This document shows, piece by piece, positions 23,918 to 34,526 of a stretch of 64,000 bases of DNA. This DNA is from Selaginella moellendorffii (Eukaryota; Streptophyta; Lycopodiopsida; Selaginellales; Selaginellaceae). The stretch spans positions 1,175,443 through 1,239,442 of the forward strand of contig NW_003314314.1 of NCBI RefSeq assembly GCF_000143415.4, in the 5' to 3' direction. How positions within the stretch are numbered: the stretch's first letter is position 1; every line of letters begins with the position of its first letter. Position numbers and translations under genes: made by a program. The notes under the pieces were generated by a model. The model had not been told where the DNA came from. It searched no databases and saw only the letters and a program-made list of their open reading frames with translations.

Positions 23918-25025
23918 TCGGGACCGAGACCGAGACCGAGGCCGAGGCCGAGACCGAGCCCGAGCCCGAGTCCGAGTCCAAGTCCGAATCCGAGTCCGAG
24001 TCCGAGTCCGAGTCCGAGTCCGGAGCCTGAGAGGGTGAAAGCCCAAAGCGTTCGTCTCCCAGACCCTGGGGGGTTTGGTGAGCTCCAAAAGTATAGTAGG
24101 GGGAGGACTGTTGTGGAGCCAGTTTGGCCAGGAAAGGTCAGTTTGGCCCAGGAAGGCCGGACCCAGTGTTGGGTGATGAGCTGCCCACTGGGAAGTCCAA
24201 GACTAGAGTGAACACAGACCGACAAGCGGGGTAGCTTGGTGAAGTGTTCAAGAGCCGGCTCTAGTTCCCCCGGGAGATCGACTGGCCGATGCTCCCAGTC
24301 CAAGTGTGGGTGGCACTACCTACTTGGATACCTGGTGTGGCTCAACGGAACCCGCTCTAAGCCCATGGCTAGAGCACCCAAGAGCAGAAGGCGAGGAGAG
24401 TACCCAGGTGGCTCGCGTAAGGCCACGGTGTTCCGAAATGTTGTCCCAAAGGCCCAGACTGTGGAAAGGAAGAGGAGCAGTCCTCTGGGGCAGTGACCAA
24501 GGACACAGTCGTGTGGTGAGGAAGTCCCAGAGGACCGTGGGACTTAGTGGTCGGGCCTGTGGGTCTCGATCCAGTGGCAGTGTTGGCAAACACGGCCAGA
24601 GGCAGAAAGGGACTTAGTGGGGACTGACAGAGGGATATTGGGGAAGGCTATTCCCCTTGTCGGTGGGCATCCTAAGGATGCTAAGGAGTGGATCTGAGAT
24701 GACCACTCACGGATGGTTTGCCTAGTCTTGGAGAGCCAAGACGGTGATGCAAGTGGTATTGGACTACCAGTGTGGCAAAGGTGATTGGGCATGGCCTTAG
24801 CGTAACGGGCTGCTATGTCGGTGGTACCTTTGAGTGTCGGTCATGGGATCGGACACGTGGAGCACTTGGACCAAGTGCAAATGTTGAGTGGCATGGATGC
24901 CATTCTCGGGGCTAGCAAGTCCCAAGTCCTGGATTGGACTTATGGAGGTTATGAATGAGACTCCTCCAAGTGGTCAGAGGTGTGGTTAAGTGACTAAAGT
25001 AGAATGGAAAATTTAGTCGCTTACA
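23143..25025 (+). repeat. W 5' LTR
   Basis: Begins TGTGAGACACAAAATCCC and ends TAGTCGCTTACA. It carries the large GA-rich array, GTGAAAGCCCAAAGCGTTCG at about 24036, CTCCAAAAGTATAGTAGGG at about 24082, and a 3' part that is duplicated again downstream. Confidence 0.93.
23379..24027. repeat. zoned GA-rich hexamer array in W 5' LTR
   Basis: About 650 bp of hexamers ordered in zones: first GAGTTGGAGTCCGAAGTG with GAGATGGACCC blocks, then GAGATGGAGTCC, then GAGACC, then GAGGCC/GAGCCC, and finally GAGTCC. Every unit is a multiple of six, so all six frames tend to stay open, which produces long meaningless ORFs. The partner array is at 30706-31292. Confidence 0.95.
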
Positions 25026-27409
25026 ACTTGGTATCGGAGCTGTTCCTTAGTCCGACTTTTATTGGTGCTCAAGTATATCACCACTAGTGTTGGCATCGGA
25101 AGGTCCGAGGAGTGGGACTATCCTTGAGGAGTAGCAAGTCGGGAAGACATGGCTCTCCATTACAGTTCATGTGTGAACTTGTAGACGAGGTGGTGGATAG
25201 AAAAGGGCCAATAATGGAACGACTTTGGGATCTTGGGAACAGTGCAAGGTTTTCCTCATTGAGTTGAGGATGTGATCCGGGTGAGCATTTGTCTCAGCAA
25301 ATTGGCTAAGGTTGTTGTGGTAAACAACTAAAGTTGGGATCACGGGAAAGATAGAGACTCCAAAACAATAAAGGAGTCACAAGATTTTCCTCATATAGTT
25401 GAGGTTGGCGCTCATGAATGTGAGACCAGAAGTAATGACCATGGGAGGTCAAATACGGAAGAGGACTCAAGTCCTTGAAAAGGTAGCCGGGGCTACCTCT
25501 AATAAATGCTGGAACAACCCAAGGAGTTGGGGGTGTATTAAGTGGATGAGTTGGTGTTCTCATCACATGGACAAGTAGTCCTAAGGGGCAAAGGTTGCCC
25601 CCAGAGAACAAAATTAAGTGTCGGAGTAACACTTGTGAAAATAGTCCTTTTGAGTAGGACAGGAATGCAAGAAGTGTATTCCAGTGAGCTAGTGCCTCAC
25701 AAGTAGGACCTTACGGGTCTATGGATTAACCAAGTCCAAAACTGCTGGATGACTCAAGTAGAGTCAACGGATGGTCCTAAAAGGACTGATGGAAGCATTT
25801 GGACTGAGGTGTGTTGTACCCCACAAAGGATGGGGGGGGATCATAGGATCTAAGGATGAGAACAAAGGGTATCTCATTGATGGCAAAATGTGCCATGCTA
25901 AAGTTATGGGAAAGGTGTTCCCAGAAGAAAACAACTTTGACATAAAGTTGTGTGTGACCTCTATGGTGCAGTGCTAACGGATGGTTGGCATGAGAAAGAG
26001 CGGTGTTGGTCTTGGCAAAGACTTAGACACGAAGGGGAAATGTCATAGAGGTAGGCTCGTGGAGCCGATGGTGTGGAGACACCAAATGTGCCAAGGTGTG
26101 ATACCTTGAGGCTATGTCGGTGGTACCTTTGAGTGTCGGTCATGGGATCGGACACGTGGAGCACTTGGACCAAGTGCAAATGTTGAGTGGCATGGATGCC
26201 ATTCTCGGGGCTAGCAAGTCCCAAGTCCTGGATTGGACTTATGGAGGTTATGAATGAGACTCCTCCAAGTGGTCAGAGGTGTGGTTAAGTGACTAAAGTA
26301 GAATGGAAAATTTAGTCGCTTACAACTTGGTATCGGAGCTGTTCCTTAGTCCGACTTTTATTGGTGCTCAAGTATATCACCACTAGTGTTGGCATCGGAA
26401 GGTCCGAGGAGTGGGACTATCCTTGAGGAGTAGCAAGTCGGGAAGACATGGCTCTCCATTACAGTTCATGTGTGAACTTGTAGACGAGGTGGTGGATAGA
26501 AAAGGGCCAATAATGGAACGACTTTGGGATCTTGGGAACAGTGCAAGGTTTTCCTCATTGAGTTGAGGATGTGATCCGGGTGAGCATTTGTCTCAGTAAA
26601 TTGGCTAAGGTTGTTGTGGTAAACAACTAAAGTTGGGATCACGGGAAAGATAGAGACTCCAAAACAATAAAGGAGTCACAAGATTTTCCTCATATAGTTG
26701 AGGTTGGCGCTCATGAATGTGAGACCAGAAGTAATGACCATGGGAGGTCAAATACGGAAGAGGACTCAAGTCCTTGAAAAGGTAGCCGGGGCTACCTCTA
26801 ATAAATGCTGGAACAACCCAAGGAGTTGGGGGTGTATTAAGTGGATGAGTTGGTGTTCTCATCACATGGACAAGTAGTCCTAAGGGGCAAAGGTTGCCCC
26901 CAGAGAACAAAATTAAGTGTCGGAGTAACACTTGTGAAAATAGTCCTTTTGAGTAGGACAGGAATGCAAGAAGTGTATTCCAGTGAGCTAGTGCCTCACA
27001 AGTAGGACCTTACGGGTCTATGGATTAACCAAGTCCAAAACTGCTGGATGACTCAAGTAGAGTCAACGGATGGTCCTAAAAGGACTGATGGAAGCATTTG
27101 GACTGAGGTGTGTTGTACCCCACAAAGGATGGGGGGGGATCATAGGATCTAAGGATGAGAACAAAGGGTATCTCATTGATGGCAAAATGTGCCATGCTAA
27201 AGTTATGGGAAAGGTGTTCCCAGAAGAAAACAACTTTGACATAAAGTTGTGTGTGACCTCTATGGTGCAGTGCTAACGGATGGTTGGCATGAGAAAGAGC
27301 GGTGTTGGTCTTGGCAAAGACTTAGACACGAAGGGGAAATGTCATAGAGGTAGGCTCGTGGAGCCGATGGTGTGGAGACACCAAATGTGCCAAGGTGTGA
27401 TACCTTGAG
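24812..27409 (+). repeat. 1299-bp tandem duplication spanning the W LTR/interior border
   Basis: Units 24812-26110 and 26111-27409 are almost identical; one difference noted is CTCAGCAAATTGG versus CTCAGTAAATTGG. Each holds the last 214 bp of the LTR, the primer-binding site and about 1.08 kb of interior. The borders share a short homology, GCTATGTCGGTGG in the LTR and GCTATGTTGGTGG in the interior. W therefore has a second internal LTR end and primer site at about 26327. Confidence 0.95.
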
Positions 27410-28868
27410 GCTATGTTGGTGGGTTCATGAGAACCCCTTGCCAAAGGAATCCCAATGGAAATGGGAATAGCATAGCCTAAGCTGCAGAGCATGCAGTTGG
27501 AGTGTGGTGACCCAGATAATGATGGAGGTGTGAAAGCACCAAGCAATGAGTTGTAGGACTTGACAACTATGAGGCAACTAAGCAAGAGGTGCAAAATAAC
27601 TGGTTAAACGGGTAGAAGGTAGCTACCCAAGACTTCTTAATAGCATAGGGAAGTTGGATATACCCTTACGGGGGATAACTTGCTTGTGTTGCGATATAGT
27701 AAGTCAATGTCATAAAAGGAAATACTCATTGTCAAGAAAGCCATCATTGGGACACCCGAACACTCTAGAACACCAGAAGGTGGTGTTTGATGTCGCGAGG
27801 GCAATGGATAAAGCCCAAGGGACTAAGTCCCTAGCGAATGATGGATAGAAGGTGCTATCCAAATGTCCAAGGTTGCGGAGACAGGAGAGGACTGTCTACC
27901 CGAGTTGGACAAAGCCAAAAATGGAATTTTGGCAAGGCTAGTGATGGGCATGTAAAGGCCCATAAGCAACAATGTAATCCCAATGTGTGGGATTATAAGG
28001 TGAGCATACCTGGATTGAGGAACCACTCCCTAGGCTATTGGGTAGGTTCATCCCTAAGAATACTTGCTAAAGCATGATAGAAAGTGCAAAGCTATCCTCC
28101 TGGTCTAGAGGAGAATGACCAAAGGAAAGGTGTGAAGCCAAAAAGTAGGAAGTAAGGGGATAGAACCGAACAGTAGGAATCAAAGGGCATAACCAAGGTT
28201 GCTTATGCCAGCTGGGAGTGGAGAATCAAGTGGGGGCTCGAGGGTGTTGCCGCTAGCAACTGTGATGCCATGGAGAGTCTAAAATATGGAATTGTCCATG
28301 TTAGACTATGTGGCATTTGGAAAGCTTGCAAAAAGGGAGGCCTTAGCAAGCTGAGGGACAGAGTTCCTTCAAGATTCCCAAAGACGATTCTAGGTAGCTT
28401 AGTACCTAGAAAGGCCAAGTGTAAATGGTTCATGGAACGCGCGAAATCAGAGTGGCGCAGCAGAAGCGTGGTCTTGAAGCTTGCCATGAGGCAAGGCTAT
28501 CAAGGTTAGGAAAGTAGTTCCCAAGTGTTCAAGGAGAGGGTTTTGAACGAAAGTCGATGGTCAAGGACTTTCACGCTTATGCAGGAACCATGTTACAGTG
28601 GTCGGAGGACTTGCCAAGCGAGATTGGCACGTCGGGGGAACAAATACCCTAGTTGAAGGTGATAACTTCAAAAAGGGTGGGCCATGGGGCCGAGCATGGA
28701 GGAGTCCATGCATGATCACAGACATGTCAAGTGAGAGGACTTGGCAGTGTGGAGGAACTAGGTTCCTAAGCTGTGATCTGTAGCGCGCTTTAAATATAAG
28801 TTGGTGCACCGGCGTGGGGAGTCACGCCAGGCATCTTGTGTGATGCCGTCCGTAGATGCATATACGGA

Positions 28869-28917
28869 GGTTGGGTTCGAGTCCCGACCCTCTAGTGCTT
28901 GGGTTCGAGTCCCAAAT
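28869..28917 (+). other. two T-arm-like hairpins (tRNA-derived?) in W
   Basis: GGTTGGGTTCGAGTCCCGACC and CTTGGGTTCGAGTCCCAA each form a 5-bp stem with a TTCGAGT loop, as in a tRNA T arm. The first is preceded by a stem-loop CCGTA...TACGG. No acceptor or D arm completes a tRNA. Confidence 0.5.
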
Positions 28918-30238
28918 CACTAGGGCATGGTGATGGTTTGGAATATGAGGACACTCATATTTCGGTGGTCATGGACTCTCAGTGGGGAGACTGGTTTGGG
29001 CACACCGCCAAGCGAGGGATGCCTCGGAGTCGTGATGCACGGTTAGATTGCTTAGTGTGAAAGCTCAGCATATCTAACTTGAACGCTTTGGTGCAAGTGG
29101 CACCAAGGTCGTGGTGAGTGAGATGGGGACACCTAATCTCAGTTGCTATGAACCCTTGGCCGTAAGGGCTGGCTTGGGTGCACTGCCAAGTGTGGGGGAT
29201 GCCCCCGGGGTTATAGTCAACAACTTGGAGGTCTAGAAGACCAAGTACCTCTTGGCAACTCTGTTAAGGTGCCAAGGTGAGATCACTAGGTGATCTTATG
29301 GCCAGATAAGGACAAGGTCCTTGGTTGGCTAAGGAATGAAGTTCCTGGTTCAAAATGTTGAAATTGAACTGTTTAAGGTGGTGTGGCTTGGTCGTGATGA
29401 CCAAGTGGGAAGAGCACCTAAGGGAAATAAACTATGTCCGTGCGATGGCATAGTGAGTCCGAGGAAAGTAGTCTCTATAAAAGACCCATGGGAGGGTCAC
29501 GAAGTTGGGCCGTGGATAGAGCCCATAGCAGAAGATGCTAAAGAGACGTACTAGGGGTGAACATCCTCCGGACTTGGCAAAGAAGAGTCTTTGCTATAGA
29601 ACCGAAACAATACCTCAAGGAGGGAGGTAGAGATTCGATGTTGCTTGGTGCAACAATCAACGGATAGGAGCAAAAGATGAGTGGCCAAAATAGGGCCGTG
29701 GAATCCCTTGGAAGGAATCCAAGTGATAAAGTTAGGCGAGGAACACTAATGTGTTGGACGCTAACAAGTTGCGGGAAAGGAAGTGTGTTTCCAAAGAGGG
29801 ATTCCGAAATGCTCCGATTTGGCGAAAGTGGAAACTCCAAGGGAGGGAGCGGTAAGGTAGCCAAATGATAGGGCCATGAACAGCCTTAGCACAAAGTATG
29901 ATAACTGGAACTTTGGCACGAAATAGAAGAGAGGATGATGGTGCCCTCGAGTAGAGAACTTTCTAGGATGGGAAGTGGAGTTGCACAAAAGGTGCAAGGC
30001 AAGGTGTCGGAGACACCTAGGAAATTGACTCCAAGAAGTCAAAATTCAAAGTTCCAAAGTGCAAAGGTTATATCGATGGAAATTGAGACTACTCGAGAAG
30101 GAGTAGTGGGATTGACTTAGAGAAGGGTCTCTAAGAGGTTTAGCGAGAACTAAACCAATAAAAGGAGAGAACCACTATATGTGGTTCAATCAGTCTCTAA
30201 GTTGGAGAGACTACCCTCCTTAGAGGATATGCAAAAGG

Positions 30239-30368
30239 CATGGTGAGCCTTCAATGTCCAACCATTGACGAATATGGAGAAGTCATGGTGAGCCTTCAAT
30301 GTCCAACCATTGACGAATATGGAGAAGGCATGGTGAGCCTTCAATGTCACACCATTGACAAATATTGG
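30239..30368. repeat. 45-bp tandem repeat, three copies
   Basis: The unit starts CATGGTGAGCCTTCAATGTC; copies start at 30239, 30284 and 30329, the third being degenerate. It lies near the 3' end of the W interior. Confidence 0.95.
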
Positions 30369-30469
30369 CTACGCACCAAGGATGGAAATGGTAACACATG
30401 TGGGTGTTACTTTATAAAATGGTTCACCGTTCGATGAGGACATCGAACTTCGTCTATGGGTGGTGGAGT

Positions 30470-32294
30470 TGTGAGACAAAAAATCCCAAGGCCCCAAAGT
30501 GGAGCCAGAAGGGCGCCACATGGTAGTGGCCGAAGCGAGAGCCAAACGAGCGTAACACGTTTGGACCAAAAGCTCCGACTTGAAAAGTCAAGAGCGGGAG
30601 TGGAACTCCCAACGAAGTGCTCGAGGAACGAGCACGAAGCGAGCAAAAGGCGAGGCTCCAAAAAGGGACCCAAAAGGACCAACACATGACACGTGGGAGT
30701 GTCTGAGATGGACTCGAGTTGGAGTCCAAAGTGGAGTCCGAGATGGACCCGAGTTGGAGTCCGAAGTGGAGTCCGAGATGGACCCGAGTTGGAGTCCGAA
30801 GTGGAGTCCGAGATGGACCTGAGATGGAGTCCGAGATGGAGTCCGAAGTGGAGTCCGAGGTGGACCCGAGATGGACCCGAGTTGGAGTCCGAAGTGGAGT
30901 TCGAGATGGACCCGAGATGGAGTCCGAGATGGAGTCCGAGATGGAGTCCGAGGTGGACCCGAGATGGACCCGAAATGGAGTCCGAGATGGACCCGAGATG
31001 GAGTCCGAGATGGACCCGAGATGGAGTCCGAGATGGAGTCCGAGATGGACCCGAGATGGACCTGAGATGGAGTCCTAGATGGAGTCCGAGATGGAGTCCG
31101 AGATGGAGTCCGAGATGGAGTCCGAGATGGAGTCCGAAGTCGAGATCGAGACCGGGACCGAGACCGAGACCGAGACTGAGACCGAGATCGGGACCGAGAC
31201 CGAGACCGAGGCCGAGGCCGAGACCGAGCCCGAGCCCGAGTCCGAGTCCGAATCTGAGTCCGAGTCCGAGTCCGAGTCCGAGTCCGAGTCTGGAGCCTGA
31301 GAGGGTGAAAGCCCAAAGCGTTCGTCTCCCAGACCCTGGGGGGTTTGGTGAGCTCCAAAAGTATAGTAGGGGGAGGACTGCAGTGGAGCCAGTTTGGCCA
31401 GGAAAGGCCAGTTTGGCCCAGGAAGGCCGGACCCAGTGTTGGGTGATGAGCTGGCCACTGGGAAGTCCAAGACTAGAGTGAACATAGACCGACAAGCGGG
31501 GTAGCTTGGTGAAGTGTTCAAGAGCCGGCTCTAGTTCCCCCGGGAGATCGACTGGCCGATGCTCCCAGTCCAAGTGTGGGTGGCACTACCTACTTGGATA
31601 CCTGGTGTGGCTCAACGGAACCCGCTCTAAGCCCATGGCTAGAGCACCCAAGAGCAGAAGGCGAGGAGAGTACCCAGGTGGCTCGCGTAAGGCCACGGTG
31701 TTCCGAAATGTTGTCCCAAAGGCCCAGACTGTGGAAAGGAAGAGGAGCAGTCCTCTGGGGTAGTGACCAAGGACACAGTCGTGTGGTGAGGAAGTCCCAG
31801 AGGACCGTGGGACTTAGTGGTCGGGCCTGTGGGTCTCGATCCAGTGGCAGTGTTGGCAAACACGGCAGGGGCAGAAAGGGACTTAGTGGGGACTGACAGA
31901 GGGATATTGGGGAAGGCTATTCCCCTTGTCGGTGGGCATCCTAAGGATGCTAAGGAGTGGATCTGAGATGACCACTCACGGATGGTTTGCCTAGTCTTGG
32001 AGAGCCAAGATGGTGATGCAAGTGGTATTGGACTACCAGTGTGGCAAAGGTGATTGGGCATGGCCTTAGCGTAACGGGCTGCTATGTCGGTGGTACCTTT
32101 GAGTGTCGGTCATGGGATCGGACATGTGGAGCACTTGGACCAAGTGCAAATGTTGAGTGGCATGGATGCCATTCTCGGGGCTAGCAAGTCCCAAGTCCTG
32201 GATTGGACTTATGGAGGTTGTGAATGAGACTCCTCCAAGTGGTCAGAGGTGTGGTTAAGTGACTAAAGTAGAATGGAAAATTTAGTCGCTTACA
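30470..32294 (+). repeat. W 3' LTR
   Basis: Starts TGTGAGACAAAAAATCCC and ends TAGTCGCTTACA. Nearly identical to 23143-25025; the 58-bp length difference is mostly repeat units. GA-rich array at 30706-31292. Confidence 0.93.
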
Positions 32295-33225
32295 AAGGAG
32301 TGGCGACACTACCTTGGGAGACATTTTAAGGTTTACACGGACAATGTGGCAACGAAACACTTCTTGTCACAACCCGACTTGAGAGGGAAACAAGGTTGGT
32401 GGGCCAATGCCTTGGCCGAGTTTGATTGCGAGATTCTGTACAAGCCTGGGAAGAGCAACATCGTGGCAGATGCGCTAAGTCGAAAAGCGAGCTTGAGGTT
32501 GGCGATATCCAGCGCAACAGCAACCTTCTGGGACGATGTGCGGACAGCATATGAGAACGATGGTCTAGCACAAGAAGTGTTGTTGAGGAATCTAGAGGCA
32601 CGGAAAGCTCACCAGAGAGGTGAGCTGCCAACAGAAGAGAAAACAGGCTATGCGGAACGCAACGGACTCATCTATTACAAGCAAACGAGGGTGTATGTTC
32701 CAGAAGGGGAACTAAGGAAGGTAGCCTTAGAAGAGTGTCATGACGGACCTCTTGCGTGACACGGCAGAGTGCCCAAGATGATGGGCTTACTCAAGAGGAA
32801 GTACCATTGGCCAGATATAGCTAAGGACATCCAAGACTATGTAAAGACATGTCCAACATGTCAGCAGGTCAAAGCCGTGACTAATGCTAGTGGGGGCTTG
32901 TTGCAAAGCATCCCAATTCCAGATTGTCCGTGGAAATGTCTTGCGATGGACTTCATCACGGGACTTCCCCCAAGCGAGGGGTTTGATGCGATATTCGTGG
33001 TGGTGGACCGATTTTTGAAAATGGCACATTTCATACCCACCACAACGGAAGTGGATGCGGAAGGTGTGGTGAAGCTGTTCTTCGAACAAGTGGTTCGAGT
33101 GCGGGGAAGGCTGGAAGAGATCATCTCAGATTGAGATAAGATCTTCACTAGTAGGTTCTGGAGGACTCTCCTGAAACAGTATCGCACCAAGTTGAAATTC
33201 AGCACAGCCTATCACCCACAGACAG

Positions 33226-33271
33226 GTATGGGGATTAAGTCAAGTTTGGTGGCACTAACACTTCTTGACAG
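33226..33271 (+). other. 46-nt intron-like insert in Z integrase
   Basis: GTATGGGG...CACTAACACTTCTTGACAG: a GT donor, a CTAAC branch-point match close to the 3' end, a pyrimidine stretch and an AG acceptor. Removing it restores the conserved HPQTDxQTERVN block in frame (ACA G / AC AGA CAA). Its size matches host introns. Confidence 0.7.
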
Positions 33272-33689
33272 ACAGACAAACGGAAAGGGTGAATAGGCAG
33301 CTGGAGGATTATTTGCGATGCTATGTCTCGGGAGACCAGACCGATTGGGTAAGTCATTTGGGACTTGCGGAAATGTGTTATAACAACTCACCACATTCGA
33401 GTATTGGGGTGAGTCCATAGGAAGTCATCAATGGGCGAGCTATTGAAGGTCCTGTGGAACTTGGCGTGGCTGAGTATCATGGAGAGCTACCCGCAGTGGA
33501 GGCATTCACGGCGGAAAGACTCAACATTTGGAATCTAGTGAGGGATTCCTTGGAACGGGTGCAACAGAGGCAAACCAAGTACGTGAACCAGAAGCGCCGG
33601 GATATAGAGTTCCAAGCTGGGGAGAAGGTGTGGCTGAACACCAAGAACCTCAGGCTACCGAGTGGGATCAGCCGGAAATTGACCCAAAG

Positions 33690-33741
33690 GTAAAAATACA
33701 TGTATTCCTGTAAATGAATTGATCTTGAGTTCCTTAAATAG
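33690..33741 (+). other. 52-nt intron-like insert near Z integrase C-terminus
   Basis: Follows CCAAAG, begins GTAAAAATAC and ends CCTTAAATAG. Removing it joins RKLTQ to RFAGPYEIE in frame, the conserved GPY/F region of gypsy integrases. Confidence 0.7.
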
Positions 33742-34123
33742 GTTCGCGGGGCCTTATGAGATTGAGGCTTGAATCGGTAAAGTGGCTTACCATCTCCGAC
33801 TTCCTCGAGAGATGGGGAAGATGCATCCCGTGTTCCACGTGAACTTACTCAAGCCGTATTTTGAGGATCCGCTTCATAAGGACCAAGTAAGACCTTTACC
33901 TGAGGTTATCCAAGGGGAAGAGGAATACGAAGTCGAGGCCATCCTCAATGCGCGCAAGAGCAAGTGACAAGAATGCGAGGTGAGAGAGTTATATGTGAAG
34001 TGGAAAGGATTTCCACACTGTGAAGCAACATGGGAACCGGAGGAGAACCTAACGAACGCGCGAGATCTAGTGGAGGAATTTCTGCAAGGCAGAACTTTAT
34101 GTACTTATGCAAAGTTCAATTAA

Positions 34124-34526
34124 AAGTATCAATTTGAGAAGTTGAGCAATGGCATATGTTGAGACCCAAAGGCGTGCCGAAGGTAAGCTAATTAGCATGG
34201 GTTAGCTATGTCGACCAGGCATAGGGCACTACACCCGATTCCCCGCGGGGATGTCGAATCCGTAGATGTATTCTACGGAGGTTGGGTTCGAGTCCCAACC
34301 CCCTAGTAAAGCAAGGCTGGGTTCAAGTCCCGACCCCATACTAGGGCGTGGTGAGGTGAGGAGTATAGAGACACCTATACTCCGTTGTCATGGGCTCTTG
34401 GCTAGGGAGGCTAACTTAGGCACACCGCTAAGTGGGGGGATGCCCCCGGAGACATGGTCAACAAGTCGTAGGATAAAAAAAAGACGTTTGATGTGGGTAT
34501 CGAACTTCTTCTATTTGTGGTAGAGT
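34124..34526 (+). other. Z 3' noncoding segment with T-arm-like hairpin
   Basis: After the chromodomain stop there is no gene. It contains the stem-loop TCCGTAGA...TCTACGGA (34257-34279) and GTTGGGTTCGAGTCCCAACC (34281-34300), a perfect T-arm-like hairpin. A following segment is shared with the W interior (28923-29030). TTGTGGTAGAG lies just before the 3' LTR where a polypurine tract is expected. Confidence 0.6.

Larger units (their letters stand above)
27410..30469 (+). other. W interior, non-coding
   Basis: No recognisable coding sequence; plus and minus frames are short and unrelated to known proteins. It contains paired T-arm-like hairpins (28869-28917), a segment homologous to the 3' noncoding part of Z (about 28923-29030), and three 45-bp repeats. 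The sequence TGGGTGGTGGAG just before 30470 is the probable polypurine tract. Confidence 0.7.
23143..32294 (+). mobile_element. element W: LARD-type non-autonomous LTR retrotransposon
   Basis: 9152 bp flanked by perfect AAGGA duplications (23138-23142, 32295-32299), inserted in the RNase H of Z. LTRs are 1883 and 1825 bp (TGTGAGAC...CTTACA). A primer site TTGGTATCGGAGC follows the 5' LTR at 25028. The 5.4-kb interior carries no gag or pol motif in any frame, so W must be moved by enzymes supplied in trans. The LTRs are nearly identical apart from repeat-number changes, so the insertion is young. Confidence 0.93.
32295..34123 (+). pseudogene. Z RNase H end, integrase and chromodomain
   Basis: Resumes after W: EWRHYLGRHFKVYTDN...KPGKSNIVADALSRKA (RNase H end). 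The integrase zinc-binding region ends YVKTCPTCQQVKA. The core starts MDFITGLPPSEGFDAIFVVV (first Asp) and continues to IISD*DKIFTS (second Asp, followed by a stop). The third acidic region HPQT...RQTERVN is split by an intron-like insert. Then come LPREMGKMHPVFHVNLLKPY and a chromodomain (about 33919-34080; EYEVEAILNARKSK*QECEV, LYVKWKGFPHCEATWEPEEN). Several single stops (for example 32757 and 33132) look like point mutations. The chromodomain normally steers integration to marked chromatin. Confidence 0.9.

Noticed and set aside
23379-24027. CRISPR-like regular repeats
   Set aside because: Units are contiguous hexamers without unique spacers, in a eukaryotic LTR.
23083-24303. Long frames of 200-400 codons in all frames over the W and Z LTR arrays (Gly-Leu, Ser-Asp and Arg-Thr repeats)
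   Set aside because: They are translations of a stop-free GA-rich hexamer array inside LTRs; both strands and several frames are open at once.
25306-27276. Identical pairs of 108- and 68-codon frames
   Set aside because: The duplicates come from the 1299-bp tandem duplication in a non-coding LARD; no protein motif and no splice context.
28869-28917. tRNA genes
   Set aside because: Only T-arm-like hairpins are present; no acceptor stem, D arm or A box completes a tRNA.
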